Below are positions 9,096 to 17,252 of a stretch of 64,000 bases of DNA, piece after piece. Source of the stretch: an uncultured Aquimarina sp. (lineage in GTDB: Bacteria; Bacteroidota; Bacteroidia; Flavobacteriales; Flavobacteriaceae). The DNA is taken from positions 620,001 to 684,000 of the forward strand of contig CANNBP010000001.1 of assembly GCA_947502885.1 (NCBI GenBank), read 5' to 3'. The number at the start of each line of letters is the position of its first letter. The first letter of the stretch is position 1. The notes under the pieces were generated by a model that was given only the letters and a program-made list of their open reading frames with translations, was not told the DNA's origin and ran no database searches. The translations under genes and the position numbers were made by a program.

Positions 9096-10031
9096 CTAAT
9101 CTAAGAGTTTTATATTGTTTATGCTATTAGCGATCGAATCACATAAATTCTTGGTAAATACTTTTCCCGAAAATTTATCTATATGATGTCCATCATAGGT
9201 TTTATATTTATTTTCCCCTTTATTAAAATTAAAATATGGTATCTGTTCTGTTTTTGCAATCGAATCTACTATCCCATTAAATCTTGGGTAGTATTTTTCT
9301 TCATACCCCAAAAACTCTTTACTAATCGGCATACGTAGTAAAAACACATTACCATATTTACTTAAATTTTGAATTAGCTTACCTAAACTTTTAATTCTAA
9401 TATTAGATAATTCTGAGACATCAACATCTTTTAAGAAAAGATTTATTTGATGTTTCTTCCAATCTTCAAAAACTTTTTCATTAGTTGGTAAATTAGTCTC
9501 TTCTAACCATCCATCTTTATGTAATGTAGAGTTTTTTCCAAATGCTCCCTTAAAATGAAAAAAAGAAAGGTTTCTAACAAAATATTCATAATTGGGATTT
9601 ACATCATCAAAATACATATTATGAGGTGGTTGTCCTTTTTCTCTAAATTCACCTTTCTCATTATCATACCCTTTATGAGAAGTCAACATTTCTGGAGTAA
9701 CCGAAATAATAAACACTCCTTTTTTTGTGGTTTTATCAATCTTCTTTAAAATACTTTGATTATATAAAGGTCCTATGATAGCTTGTGCTATGGTAAAGCT
9801 ATAATTAAACATAGGCATCTCTCGATCAGAATCTTTAAAGTAATCGTTTACCACACTGGGCTGAATTCCTTGAAGACTTCGAGAATCCCCAATAATCATT
9901 GATTTAGCCTTTGGTGTGGTAAATTTTTCATAAAAATAATCCACATTACCTCCATACTTGACCAAAGTAAAAGTTACTATTGCCAAACAAATGATAAAAA
10001 ACAGACCTAACTTAATTATTAAACGTCTCAT
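9096..10031 (-). CDS. SGNH-type, DltD/AlgJ-like membrane-anchored protein
   Basis: Protein of 311 residues with an N-terminal hydrophobic anchor (about 5-24) and an extracytoplasmic body. IIGDSRSLQ gives a block-I GDS motif with candidate nucleophile Ser50. Near the C-terminus DGHH gives a DxxH pair (Asp280, His283), so a full SGNH-type Ser-Asp-His set is plausible. MBOAT enzymes that decorate polymers usually work with such a partner (AlgJ/AlgX, DltD, PatB). It is 6 bp downstream of an MBOAT gene that in turn follows a carrier protein and an adenylation enzyme, which makes DltD the closest functional analogue. I place it by motif and context, not by recognised family membership. Confidence 0.7.
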   Translation of the reverse strand: MRRLIIKLGLFFIICLAIVTFTLVKYGGNVDYFYEKFTTPKAKSMIIGDSRSLQGIQPSVVNDYFKDSDREMPMFNYSFTIAQAIIGPLYNQSILKKIDKTTKKGVFIISVTPEMLTSHKGYDNEKGEFREKGQPPHNMYFDDVNPNYEYFVRNLSFFHFKGAFGKNSTLHKDGWLEETNLPTNEKVFEDWKKHQINLFLKDVDVSELSNIRIKSLGKLIQNLSKYGNVFLLRMPISKEFLGYEEKYYPRFNGIVDSIAKTEQIPYFNFNKGENKYKTYDGHHIDKFSGKVFTKNLCDSIANSINNIKLLD

Positions 10032-10037
10032 TCTTTT

Positions 10038-11483
10038 TTAAAATTGAAAATATATAAAGGTACTTGCACTTTTTCCAAAAAACAATATCAACGAGAATAG
10101 CATGATATAACATCCCCATCGTATATATATTGGATAATTACTAATTTCAAAATCGTGTTTCTTTTCTCTATTGACCCATTCTGTTACAATAAAAACACCT
10201 ATCAAACCTAAAGTAATAATTGCTACATTACTAAATAAAACTGTAGGTACCGTAAAGAGACTTGGAGAAAAAATAACTCTTAGATAGTCTAATGCCATTC
10301 CTACACTATCTGCTCTAAAAAACACATCGGTTAGCATGATAAGAACAAAAAGCATTAGCATTTTAAGAATGTCCTTTATAGATGGAATCATACGTCCTTT
10401 TGCAACTATTTCTGACGAATTCATTTTACCAGAATACACCAGAGGTATAAAATATATACCATGCAAAAGACCATAGACTACAAATGTCCAATTGGCACCA
10501 TGCCAAAACCCTACTAAAATAAAAGTAGCAATAATAGAAATCACCAATCCTTTCTTTTGATGTTTTCTAAGTGTAAATGATAACGGAGTAAAAACATAGT
10601 CCATCATCCATGTTGTCAAAGATATGTGCCATTTCCTCCAGAAATCACTAATATTAACAGAAAAGAATGGAGTAGCGAAATTGCGCATCAATTGAATTCC
10701 AAAAAGTTTTGAAATACCAATTGCCATGTTAGAGTATCCAGAAAAATCAGCATACAACTGTATCGCGTAGAAAAAAGTACCTACCAATAATACACTTCCT
10801 GATTTATCTTGATATTGATCAAAAATAGTATTTGTAAAATGTGCACAATTTTCTGCAATAACAATTTTTGCAAATAGTCCCCATAAAATTTGTCGCAACC
10901 CATCAACAGCAACTTCGTATGATGGCTTTCTTTTTTCTTGAATTTGAGGAATAAAACTGGCTGCACGTTCTATAGGCCCTGACAAAATCTTAGGAAAAAA
11001 ACTTACAAAAACCGAAAACTCCAACAAGTTTGTATTGGGCTCTATTTCTTCATTATAAACATCTGTTAGATATCCCAATGTTTGAAAAGTAAAAAAACTA
11101 ATCCCGAGAGGTAGTAATATTTGTAAAGCACTGTGCTCCGATGCTAAACCAAAAGAGGCCAAGACATCATAAAATCCCTCATAAAAGAAATTAAAATATT
11201 TAAAGTAAAGTAAGAGACCTACATTAAAAATTAAACCTATATATAAAAAAATGCTTTTTTTTCTATCCTCGGGAACCTTATATATTTTTATTCCTAGATA
11301 AAAATTAACCAGAATACTAGCTGCTAATAATATCAAAAATCTCCAATCTGCCCAAACATAAAACAATACACTAGTTATAAGCAGAAAGAGGTTTTGATAA
11401 ACGCTAGATTTACTAAAAACAAACCAGTATAATAAAAATACTGGAATGATAAAACCGACAAATTCTAATGAGTTAAAAACCAC
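10038..11483 (-). CDS. MBOAT acyltransferase, DltB-like by context
   Basis: Membrane-bound O-acyltransferase, full length at 481 residues. It starts MVFNSLEFVGF and has the conserved WHISLTTWMMDYVF followed by GFWHGANWTFVVYG, which holds the catalytic His. The fold moves an activated acyl group across or at the membrane to a sugar acceptor. It sits 10 bp after an acyl/peptidyl carrier protein gene and 6 bp before an SGNH-type gene, so it probably takes its acyl or aminoacyl group from the carrier protein as DltB does. Sequence alone does not separate DltB-type from AlgI-type function; the overall pattern looks AlgI-like, similar to the second MBOAT at the left edge of the window. Confidence 0.9.
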   Translation of the reverse strand: MVFNSLEFVGFIIPVFLLYWFVFSKSSVYQNLFLLITSVLFYVWADWRFLILLAASILVNFYLGIKIYKVPEDRKKSIFLYIGLIFNVGLLLYFKYFNFFYEGFYDVLASFGLASEHSALQILLPLGISFFTFQTLGYLTDVYNEEIEPNTNLLEFSVFVSFFPKILSGPIERAASFIPQIQEKRKPSYEVAVDGLRQILWGLFAKIVIAENCAHFTNTIFDQYQDKSGSVLLVGTFFYAIQLYADFSGYSNMAIGISKLFGIQLMRNFATPFFSVNISDFWRKWHISLTTWMMDYVFTPLSFTLRKHQKKGLVISIIATFILVGFWHGANWTFVVYGLLHGIYFIPLVYSGKMNSSEIVAKGRMIPSIKDILKMLMLFVLIMLTDVFFRADSVGMALDYLRVIFSPSLFTVPTVLFSNVAIITLGLIGVFIVTEWVNREKKHDFEISNYPIYIRWGCYIMLFSLILFFGKSASTFIYFQF

Positions 11484-11493
11484 CTGTCAAAAA

Positions 11494-11733
11494 TTAGATT
11501 TTTGCCTGAATCACAGAAACTAGTGATCCTAAATTTTTTAATTTATTTAAGTCCCTTAACTTAAACTTGATATCAAAACCTTCTTCTATCTTGGTAATGA
11601 TCATCATATGTGATAAAGAATCCCAGCCATCTACATCTTTAGCTGTTAATTCATCATGTAACTCAAAGTTATCATGATCCAAAATGGATACTAAAACGTC
11701 TTTTAATCTTACTTTAATTGCACTTGCTTCCAT
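11494..11733 (-). CDS. Acyl/peptidyl carrier protein
   Basis: Carrier protein of 79 residues. The motif DGWDSLSH places the 4'-phosphopantetheine attachment Ser at residue 39. It needs modification by a phosphopantetheinyl transferase, which is not in the window. It is 10 bp downstream of an amino-acid-adenylation-type enzyme and 10 bp upstream of an MBOAT gene, the same partnership as DltA, DltC and DltB. It is more likely dedicated to this pathway than to fatty-acid synthesis. The cargo (amino acid, hydroxy acid or fatty acid) is not known. Confidence 0.88.
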   Translation of the reverse strand: MEASAIKVRLKDVLVSILDHDNFELHDELTAKDVDGWDSLSHMMIITKIEEGFDIKFKLRDLNKLKNLGSLVSVIQAKI

Positions 11734-11743
11734 GGCTTATTAG

Positions 11744-13231
11744 TTATTCAAATAATTCTTTTAGTTTTTTTCTATCAATTTTTCCGTTTGTATTAAGCGG
11801 AAAATTCTTTACAAATTTAATTTGCGTTGGAATCATATAATGGGGTAGTTTTGTTTTCAAAACCTCTATCAACGGTTTTGTATCAAATTCGGCAGTTTCT
11901 AATATCAACCCAATCTCTGTATTATGAATGTTGTTTATAAAAGCCCGAGCCACAACATTTATTTTATTTAATTCTGCTTTGGTATGATGTTCTATTTCAG
12001 ATAATTCCACCCTAAAACCTTGAATTTTTGCTTGAAAATCAACTCTTCCTAAATACAATATATCTCCATCTTCATCTACAGAACATAAATCTCCTGTACG
12101 ATAAAATCTTATAATATCATTATCAAGTACCTTATCAAAAAAGGCCTCTTTATTTTTTGCTTCATTTTTCCAGTAACCATTAGTCAATTGTCCTCCGCTT
12201 AAGCACAACTCGCCTTCCTCTCCTTGGTTTACTTCATTATTATTCTCATCAACAACAATGGTTCTTGTATGAGACATATCTTTTCCTATAGCAAGAACCC
12301 CATTATGAGTTTTATTCTCTCCTATCCTATTATAAGTATATTCTGTACAAAATATAGTGCACTCTGTTGGGCCATAAACATTAGCAATCGTAGCGTTTGG
12401 TACACACTTAGACCATTCGTCTGTTACATCCAATGGTAAAGCTTCTCCACAAAAAAGACTATACCTCATTTTTGGACAATCAATTTCATCAAAATACGGC
12501 CTCAAATAATGTAATATCGAAGGTACCATTAGAGCAAAAGTCAACTCATAATCCTCCATAAGCTCAAATATATAGCTATACTTGATCTCTTCTTTTGGAA
12601 TTGTATATACACAGGCTCCATTAAGAATCGGTACTAAGTATGAAATAACAGACAAATCAAATGTTAGTTCAAACATTTGCAAGCATTTATCATCATTAGT
12701 TATAACATAGTTTAAGTCTTCGAACGCATCTATAAATGAAGCTAAATTCTTAAAAGATATAGGTACACCTTTTGGAGTACCGGTAGTACCCGAAGTAAAG
12801 AATATATATGCCAAATCATTGTCTGAAATCTCTACAGGTGTCAAATCAATGGTAGTTTTCTCTAAATCCAAAGTAGAAACAACTTGACCATTCCCAATAT
12901 TTGTTAACTCTTTAGAAGAATCTAGAATAGTCATAATTTCTGCCTGTTCTATCACCATTTCATTTCTCTCCTTCGGAAAATCAGGATGTATTGGAACATA
13001 AGCTTTTCCTTCTAACCACAAAGCAATAATAGACGCATATGTATACACATCGTCATTGGTTATTAAACCAATAGTTTTTTCCTTTTCATTTAAAGAGTTT
13101 CTTAATTCACTTCTTACATCGGAAATTACTTGGGCGAATTCTTTATAAGTATAATGCACATGATTAAAACAAAAAGCATTATTTGCCATGTTGTTTTCTA
13201 TAGACTTTTGTATGTTAAAGATCAAGTTCAT
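11744..13231 (-). CDS. Amino acid adenylation enzyme, DltA-like
   Basis: Stand-alone adenylation (A) domain protein of 495 residues, similar in size to DltA and NRPS A domains. The core phosphate-binding motif TSGTTGTPKG is at 146-155, the A5-type motif NVYGPTECT follows, then YRTGD (A7), and the C-terminal catalytic lysine lies in NTNGKIDRKK (Lys484). These enzymes activate an amino or carboxylic acid as AMP ester and load it on a carrier protein, here probably the product of 11494-11733. DltA uses D-alanine. The specificity pocket cannot be decoded with confidence here, so the cargo is open. The start at 13231 (MNLIFNIQKS) is the natural one. No condensation or thioesterase domain is attached. 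Confidence 0.86.
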   Translation of the reverse strand: MNLIFNIQKSIENNMANNAFCFNHVHYTYKEFAQVISDVRSELRNSLNEKEKTIGLITNDDVYTYASIIALWLEGKAYVPIHPDFPKERNEMVIEQAEIMTILDSSKELTNIGNGQVVSTLDLEKTTIDLTPVEISDNDLAYIFFTSGTTGTPKGVPISFKNLASFIDAFEDLNYVITNDDKCLQMFELTFDLSVISYLVPILNGACVYTIPKEEIKYSYIFELMEDYELTFALMVPSILHYLRPYFDEIDCPKMRYSLFCGEALPLDVTDEWSKCVPNATIANVYGPTECTIFCTEYTYNRIGENKTHNGVLAIGKDMSHTRTIVVDENNNEVNQGEEGELCLSGGQLTNGYWKNEAKNKEAFFDKVLDNDIIRFYRTGDLCSVDEDGDILYLGRVDFQAKIQGFRVELSEIEHHTKAELNKINVVARAFINNIHNTEIGLILETAEFDTKPLIEVLKTKLPHYMIPTQIKFVKNFPLNTNGKIDRKKLKELFE

Positions 13232-13275
13232 TTTAACTAATTGACGAAATTATTTCTATAATAAATGATTAAAGA

Positions 13276-13845
13276 TTATACTTTTTGACCATCTTTTTTT
13301 ACAATTTTCCCTGGGTTGCCTACTACCACACAATTATCTGGAATATCTTTAACAACCACTGCACCTGCACCTATCACACAATTATTTCCTATTGTGATAT
13401 CACCTATGATTATGGCTCCAGTATAAATCGATACATTATCACCTATAACTGGTCTTTTTCCATTAACTTCTCCTACGGTAACCAAATGATTAACATATAA
13501 ATTTTCTCCTATACTATCTGCATTTAGAATAGTACTATAGGGGTGTCCTGTTAAAATTCCTCCTCCTAATTTTGTGCTTCTATCTATTCTAAAATATTTT
13601 TCTTTTCTAAAGAAAACATTAAGAATACTTGCAAACAACCCTCTAGTTCTAAAATAAAAAACAGTCCTAAAATCAGTTGAATATGTTAGAAAATATATTA
13701 ATAATTTTCTATTACTGCCTTTTAAGTTTTTTTCCTTCGCCCATCGGGTTATATCCTTATCGATAATATGCTTATTCGGGCTCTTGTAATACAAAATTAC
13801 ATGAGGAAGCAACAAAATTTTATATAAAAATTGAATTATCTTCAT
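13276..13845 (-). CDS. Hexapeptide-repeat acetyltransferase (serine acetyltransferase-like)
   Basis: Left-handed beta-helix acyltransferase of 189 residues. The C-terminal half has hexapeptide repeats such as IGDNVSIYTGAIIIGDITIG and ends VIGAGAVVVKDIPDNCVVVG. This is the CysE/WcaB-like group, which uses acetyl-CoA. A hydrophobic, basic N-terminus (MKIIQFLYKILLLPHVILYY) could associate with the membrane. In this operon it probably O-acetylates a sugar before the repeat unit is exported. It begins 5 bp after the upstream glycosyltransferase stop. True serine acetyltransferases are longer and sit with cysteine genes, so that function is less likely. Confidence 0.85.
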   Translation of the reverse strand: MKIIQFLYKILLLPHVILYYKSPNKHIIDKDITRWAKEKNLKGSNRKLLIYFLTYSTDFRTVFYFRTRGLFASILNVFFRKEKYFRIDRSTKLGGGILTGHPYSTILNADSIGENLYVNHLVTVGEVNGKRPVIGDNVSIYTGAIIIGDITIGNNCVIGAGAVVVKDIPDNCVVVGNPGKIVKKDGQKV

Positions 13846-13850
13846 AAAGC

Positions 13851-15068
13851 TTATTTGCTTTTATTCTTTTCTAAATACGTATTTGCTACTTTTTCTAAAT
13901 CAAATTTTTGCAAGAGTGCTTCGCTATGCTGCTTCACATTTTCTGAATAATCATTTGACTGCAAAGATTTTACAAGAGCTATAGCCAACTGCTCCTCTTC
14001 TGGTATAAAAGTCTGATCTTCTGGAATTCCTAATTTACCTTTAAATAAGTTTGGTGTAATAATACCGCTCTCTACCTCAAAATTAGTTTCTTTTTCAGGA
14101 TGCATTTGTAAACTCATAAGTTCTACGATACCCTCTGTGCAATAAGATGAAACTATTGGTGTTTCTAAACAAATGGCTTCTACTATTACGTTGGGTGTTC
14201 CTTCATAATGAGATGCCAATGCTAATACTTTTGCTCTAGTTAAGTATTTATACGGATTTGATTTTCTACCTAAAAAAACCACATTTTTAGATATTTCAAA
14301 AGTTGATAACAATTTTTGCAAATGATCAACCACCATTTTATCACCATCTCCAATAATAGCTAGTTTGGCATCAGGTCGTTCTTTAAGTACCAATGAAAAT
14401 GCCTTAATCAAATGCCAAGGAGATTTTTGAGTAGACAATCTTCCTAAAAAAAGAATAACATTCTCACTAAATAATTTTACTTCTTCTTTAGTATCTAAAT
14501 CCTCTAATGAACGCTTTCTTATCTCTTTTAAGTCGTGTGGATTATAGATAACTTCTAAATTATGGCTATGCTTATAATCACATTTATTGATTAAGTCTTC
14601 CTTAATTGCTTTACTAATACACACTAATTTATCAAACCTCTTGTAAGTGTACTTAAAACCAAATCTTGTTAACTTACTCAACATAGAGTTATTACTTAAC
14701 TCTACACTTTTAAGTGCATGAATACTTCCTATTTTAAATTCTTTAGTAAATGTTAGAGAGCTATATAAATTAGGTGGATCACCAAAGGTTATAGAGTGTG
14801 TAATATTATTTTTTAAAATCAACTTTCTTAACCGTGACGGAGCAAAAACATTAAATTTTAATCGTTCTCCTCTAGACATATGAACATAGTCTTTATCTGA
14901 AAAAAACAATTCATCATCACCAAAATTAATGATGTCAGAATCTAATTTGATAAACTTAACTGCTTTAATAAAATATCCTTTACTTTTATAATAGTTATAA
15001 AATGAAAAGGCCAGTCTTTCCATTCCTCCTACTCCTCCATAAGGGATTATTAATAAAATGCGTTTCAT
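13851..15068 (-). CDS. GT4-type glycosyltransferase
   Basis: GT-B glycosyltransferase of 405 residues. The glycine-rich start YGGVGGMERLAFSFYNYY and the donor-domain blocks ILFLGRLSTQKSPWHLI and ALASHYEGTPNVIVEAICLE are typical of family GT4. The usual final EAxAxG is replaced by EAICLETPIV, a common variation. It is divergent from the 3240/5828 pair, so it probably makes a different linkage. It lies 5 bp upstream of the hexapeptide acetyltransferase and 55 bp downstream of another GT4 gene. Substrates are unknown. Confidence 0.88.
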   Translation of the reverse strand: MKRILLIIPYGGVGGMERLAFSFYNYYKSKGYFIKAVKFIKLDSDIINFGDDELFFSDKDYVHMSRGERLKFNVFAPSRLRKLILKNNITHSITFGDPPNLYSSLTFTKEFKIGSIHALKSVELSNNSMLSKLTRFGFKYTYKRFDKLVCISKAIKEDLINKCDYKHSHNLEVIYNPHDLKEIRKRSLEDLDTKEEVKLFSENVILFLGRLSTQKSPWHLIKAFSLVLKERPDAKLAIIGDGDKMVVDHLQKLLSTFEISKNVVFLGRKSNPYKYLTRAKVLALASHYEGTPNVIVEAICLETPIVSSYCTEGIVELMSLQMHPEKETNFEVESGIITPNLFKGKLGIPEDQTFIPEEEQLAIALVKSLQSNDYSENVKQHSEALLQKFDLEKVANTYLEKNKSK

Positions 15069-15123
15069 TAGTTGGGTATGTTTTATTTAAGCAATAATTT
15101 AAATTTATTTAACTTCTCAAAAG

Positions 15124-16233
15124 TTATTTGGGTCTTACAGATTTCAATTCAACAAATAGATCATTCCATTTATTTACAATAGTTTCTGATAAGTATGCCT
15201 TAACATTTACTTTAGCTTCCTTTCCCATTTTTAATCGTTTTTGATCATCCTTTATTAAGTCTAAAATCCGATTACCTAACTGGGTGGTGTTTCCATTTGG
15301 CACTAAATACCCATCTACATCATTCTTAATAATATCAGATGGTCCATAAGGGCAATCAAATGATACACAAGGTACTCCATAAGCCATTGCTTCGGTAAGT
15401 ACCATCCCAAAGCCTTCATACCTTGACGACATTACATATATTGAAGCTTCGTGATACTTTTCTGCAATATTCTTAACAGGGGCATGAAAATTAACATTTT
15501 TTAAAATCCCTAGCTCTCTAGCCTGTTCTTCTAACTTTTCTTCTTTATTAATTGTACCGTATATATCTAATATCCAATCTGGATTCTGATCTACAACTAT
15601 TTTCCAGCTTTTTAATAACCTATCATATCCTTTTTGAAAACTTTGCTTACCAACAGCTAGTACTTTTTTATTAAGCAATGTACTTTCTTCCTTCGGATAA
15701 AAAGATAGAGGGTTAGGAATTACTAATAGGTTTTTAAACTTCCACTCATTTAAGTTTCCGTTGGTTAGCACAACAAATCTATCATAAAACTTACCTCCAA
15801 AATTCATTAATCCAAACTTAGTTTTAGTAATGAATCTATGCTTTAAAGATTGATGCCCACCTCCTACTTCTACATTTCGAGACACATGTCTCTCATAAAT
15901 CATTGGGCATGGTTTTCCTAAAATAAGAGGCACAAAGAAACCTTTTAATCCATCATCACAAACTGCAATAACATCGGGGTTAAGCTGTTTCACTATTCTA
16001 CGTAAACCAGATGCATATTTTAATGTGTGAGTGATAGGGTTACCCTTTGCTTCAACATTATGATAGCTTAATTTTGGACTAAAATCGTAAAATAAATCAC
16101 TATTATTTTGATTTAAAGTAATTACATGAATATCATAATCAAATTGCTCGGCTAGCATTGATGCTTTTATAGACAAAACTCTTTCTAAACCTCCCGGTCC
16201 ATCTATTCGATTAACAATATATACAAGTTTCAT
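15124..16233 (-). CDS. GT4-type glycosyltransferase
   Basis: GT-B glycosyltransferase of 369 residues. It begins MKLVYIVNRIDGPGGLERVL and contains VLAVGKQSFQKGYDRLL and the donor motif VMSSRYEGFGMVLTEAMAYG with the conserved E-x7-E. This pattern is shared with enzymes that add galactose, GalNAc or related sugars (for example the PglH/amylovoran-type group), but the specificity cannot be fixed here. It starts 13 bp after the pyruvyl transferase stop. Cytoplasmic face of the inner membrane, acting on the undecaprenyl-linked intermediate. Confidence 0.88.
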   Translation of the reverse strand: MKLVYIVNRIDGPGGLERVLSIKASMLAEQFDYDIHVITLNQNNSDLFYDFSPKLSYHNVEAKGNPITHTLKYASGLRRIVKQLNPDVIAVCDDGLKGFFVPLILGKPCPMIYERHVSRNVEVGGGHQSLKHRFITKTKFGLMNFGGKFYDRFVVLTNGNLNEWKFKNLLVIPNPLSFYPKEESTLLNKKVLAVGKQSFQKGYDRLLKSWKIVVDQNPDWILDIYGTINKEEKLEEQARELGILKNVNFHAPVKNIAEKYHEASIYVMSSRYEGFGMVLTEAMAYGVPCVSFDCPYGPSDIIKNDVDGYLVPNGNTTQLGNRILDLIKDDQKRLKMGKEAKVNVKAYLSETIVNKWNDLFVELKSVRPK

Positions 16234-16246
16234 TACAACGAACGCG

Positions 16247-17218
16247 TTACTTTACCAATTTACCGTTAACTATTTCTTTTAAACCATTAGATAAATCGTG
16301 ATGCTTCTCTAGGTTTTGTACAATAGTGTTCATGTCTATCTTCCCGTCAAGCGGAAAATTAGCTTTAAATTCTCCTGTCTTACTATTTATATCAATACGA
16401 TTAAATAGTTCTAATATCCCATCAAAACGACATGAGTCTACAAAACTATCAAAACCATTAACAAAAATAACAGGAGTTCCTAATGCCAAACATGGTAATG
16501 CACAATGAATCCTAGAGGTAATTACCAATTTTGCTTTGGCATACTTGTTTAACAATTTCTCTGCCATATCAAATTTCTCTTCATCAGAATATGTATTTGA
16601 TGGGGGCTCTTGATTAATGAACTCTGCTTTACTTAATACTTCTTGACTAATAAAGTTCTTGAGATGTTTGTTTTTTTTGTTTAATTGAAACGCAGTACCA
16701 TTAAGAACATTCTTTACGGTTGCCTTGGCGTTATAAAATATTTTTTCTGGTCTAGGGTAACTATATAATGGATCAACTATATATATATCCTCTCCTCTTT
16801 CTGAATCATCTACTTTATATGAATCCAACGTTAATGTCAAGCATCCTGTAAAAAATGCATCTATCCCTTTGGCTTTAAGTGTATCTGCTGTAAATTGATC
16901 TCTACAACCAATTGGTTGGTGCTTTTTTAGGTAAGCGATCCCCTTTTCACTAAGCATTGCAGGAGCAGCTGTATTGTTCATATGAAAAGAGACAAATACA
17001 GGGTTTATGTTTTCTGATGGCACCCAATGATGTGTATTATGTGTAAACCATCCGTTCATAATCAAGGTAATAGGCTCACCTTTATAATCACCTAATCTTT
17101 CTCTATTAAGAAAAGTATCAACCTTTGGTAAAAACTGCTTTGCAGCAAGACTTTGAATATTATCTCCAACGTTAAAAAAACGCTTATTCTCATCATATGT
17201 AAGTAATCCGTATTTCAT
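16247..17218 (-). CDS. Polysaccharide pyruvyl transferase family protein
   Basis: Protein of 323 residues of the polysaccharide pyruvyl transferase family, which adds pyruvate ketals from PEP to sugars. The start MKYGLLTYDENKRFFNVGDN, an early NVGDNIQSLA block, and the C-terminal region LVITSRIHCALPCLALGTPV are hallmarks; the SRxHxxxPxxxxGxP motif is shared by CsaB, GumL and WcaK-like proteins. It would add a negative charge to the glycan. Some members of this fold in polysaccharide loci are not proven to be pyruvylating, so the exact reaction is inferred. It is 34 bp downstream of the PP-loop gene. Confidence 0.86.
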   Translation of the reverse strand: MKYGLLTYDENKRFFNVGDNIQSLAAKQFLPKVDTFLNRERLGDYKGEPITLIMNGWFTHNTHHWVPSENINPVFVSFHMNNTAAPAMLSEKGIAYLKKHQPIGCRDQFTADTLKAKGIDAFFTGCLTLTLDSYKVDDSERGEDIYIVDPLYSYPRPEKIFYNAKATVKNVLNGTAFQLNKKNKHLKNFISQEVLSKAEFINQEPPSNTYSDEEKFDMAEKLLNKYAKAKLVITSRIHCALPCLALGTPVIFVNGFDSFVDSCRFDGILELFNRIDINSKTGEFKANFPLDGKIDMNTIVQNLEKHHDLSNGLKEIVNGKLVK

Positions 17219-17252
17219 AAGAGTATCTCTTTTATCAAACTGATATTAGCAA

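Noticed and set aside
13276..13845. Serine acetyltransferase for cysteine synthesis
   Set aside because: At 189 residues it lacks most of the N-terminal domain of CysE and sits among glycosyltransferases; a sugar O-acetyltransferase fits better.
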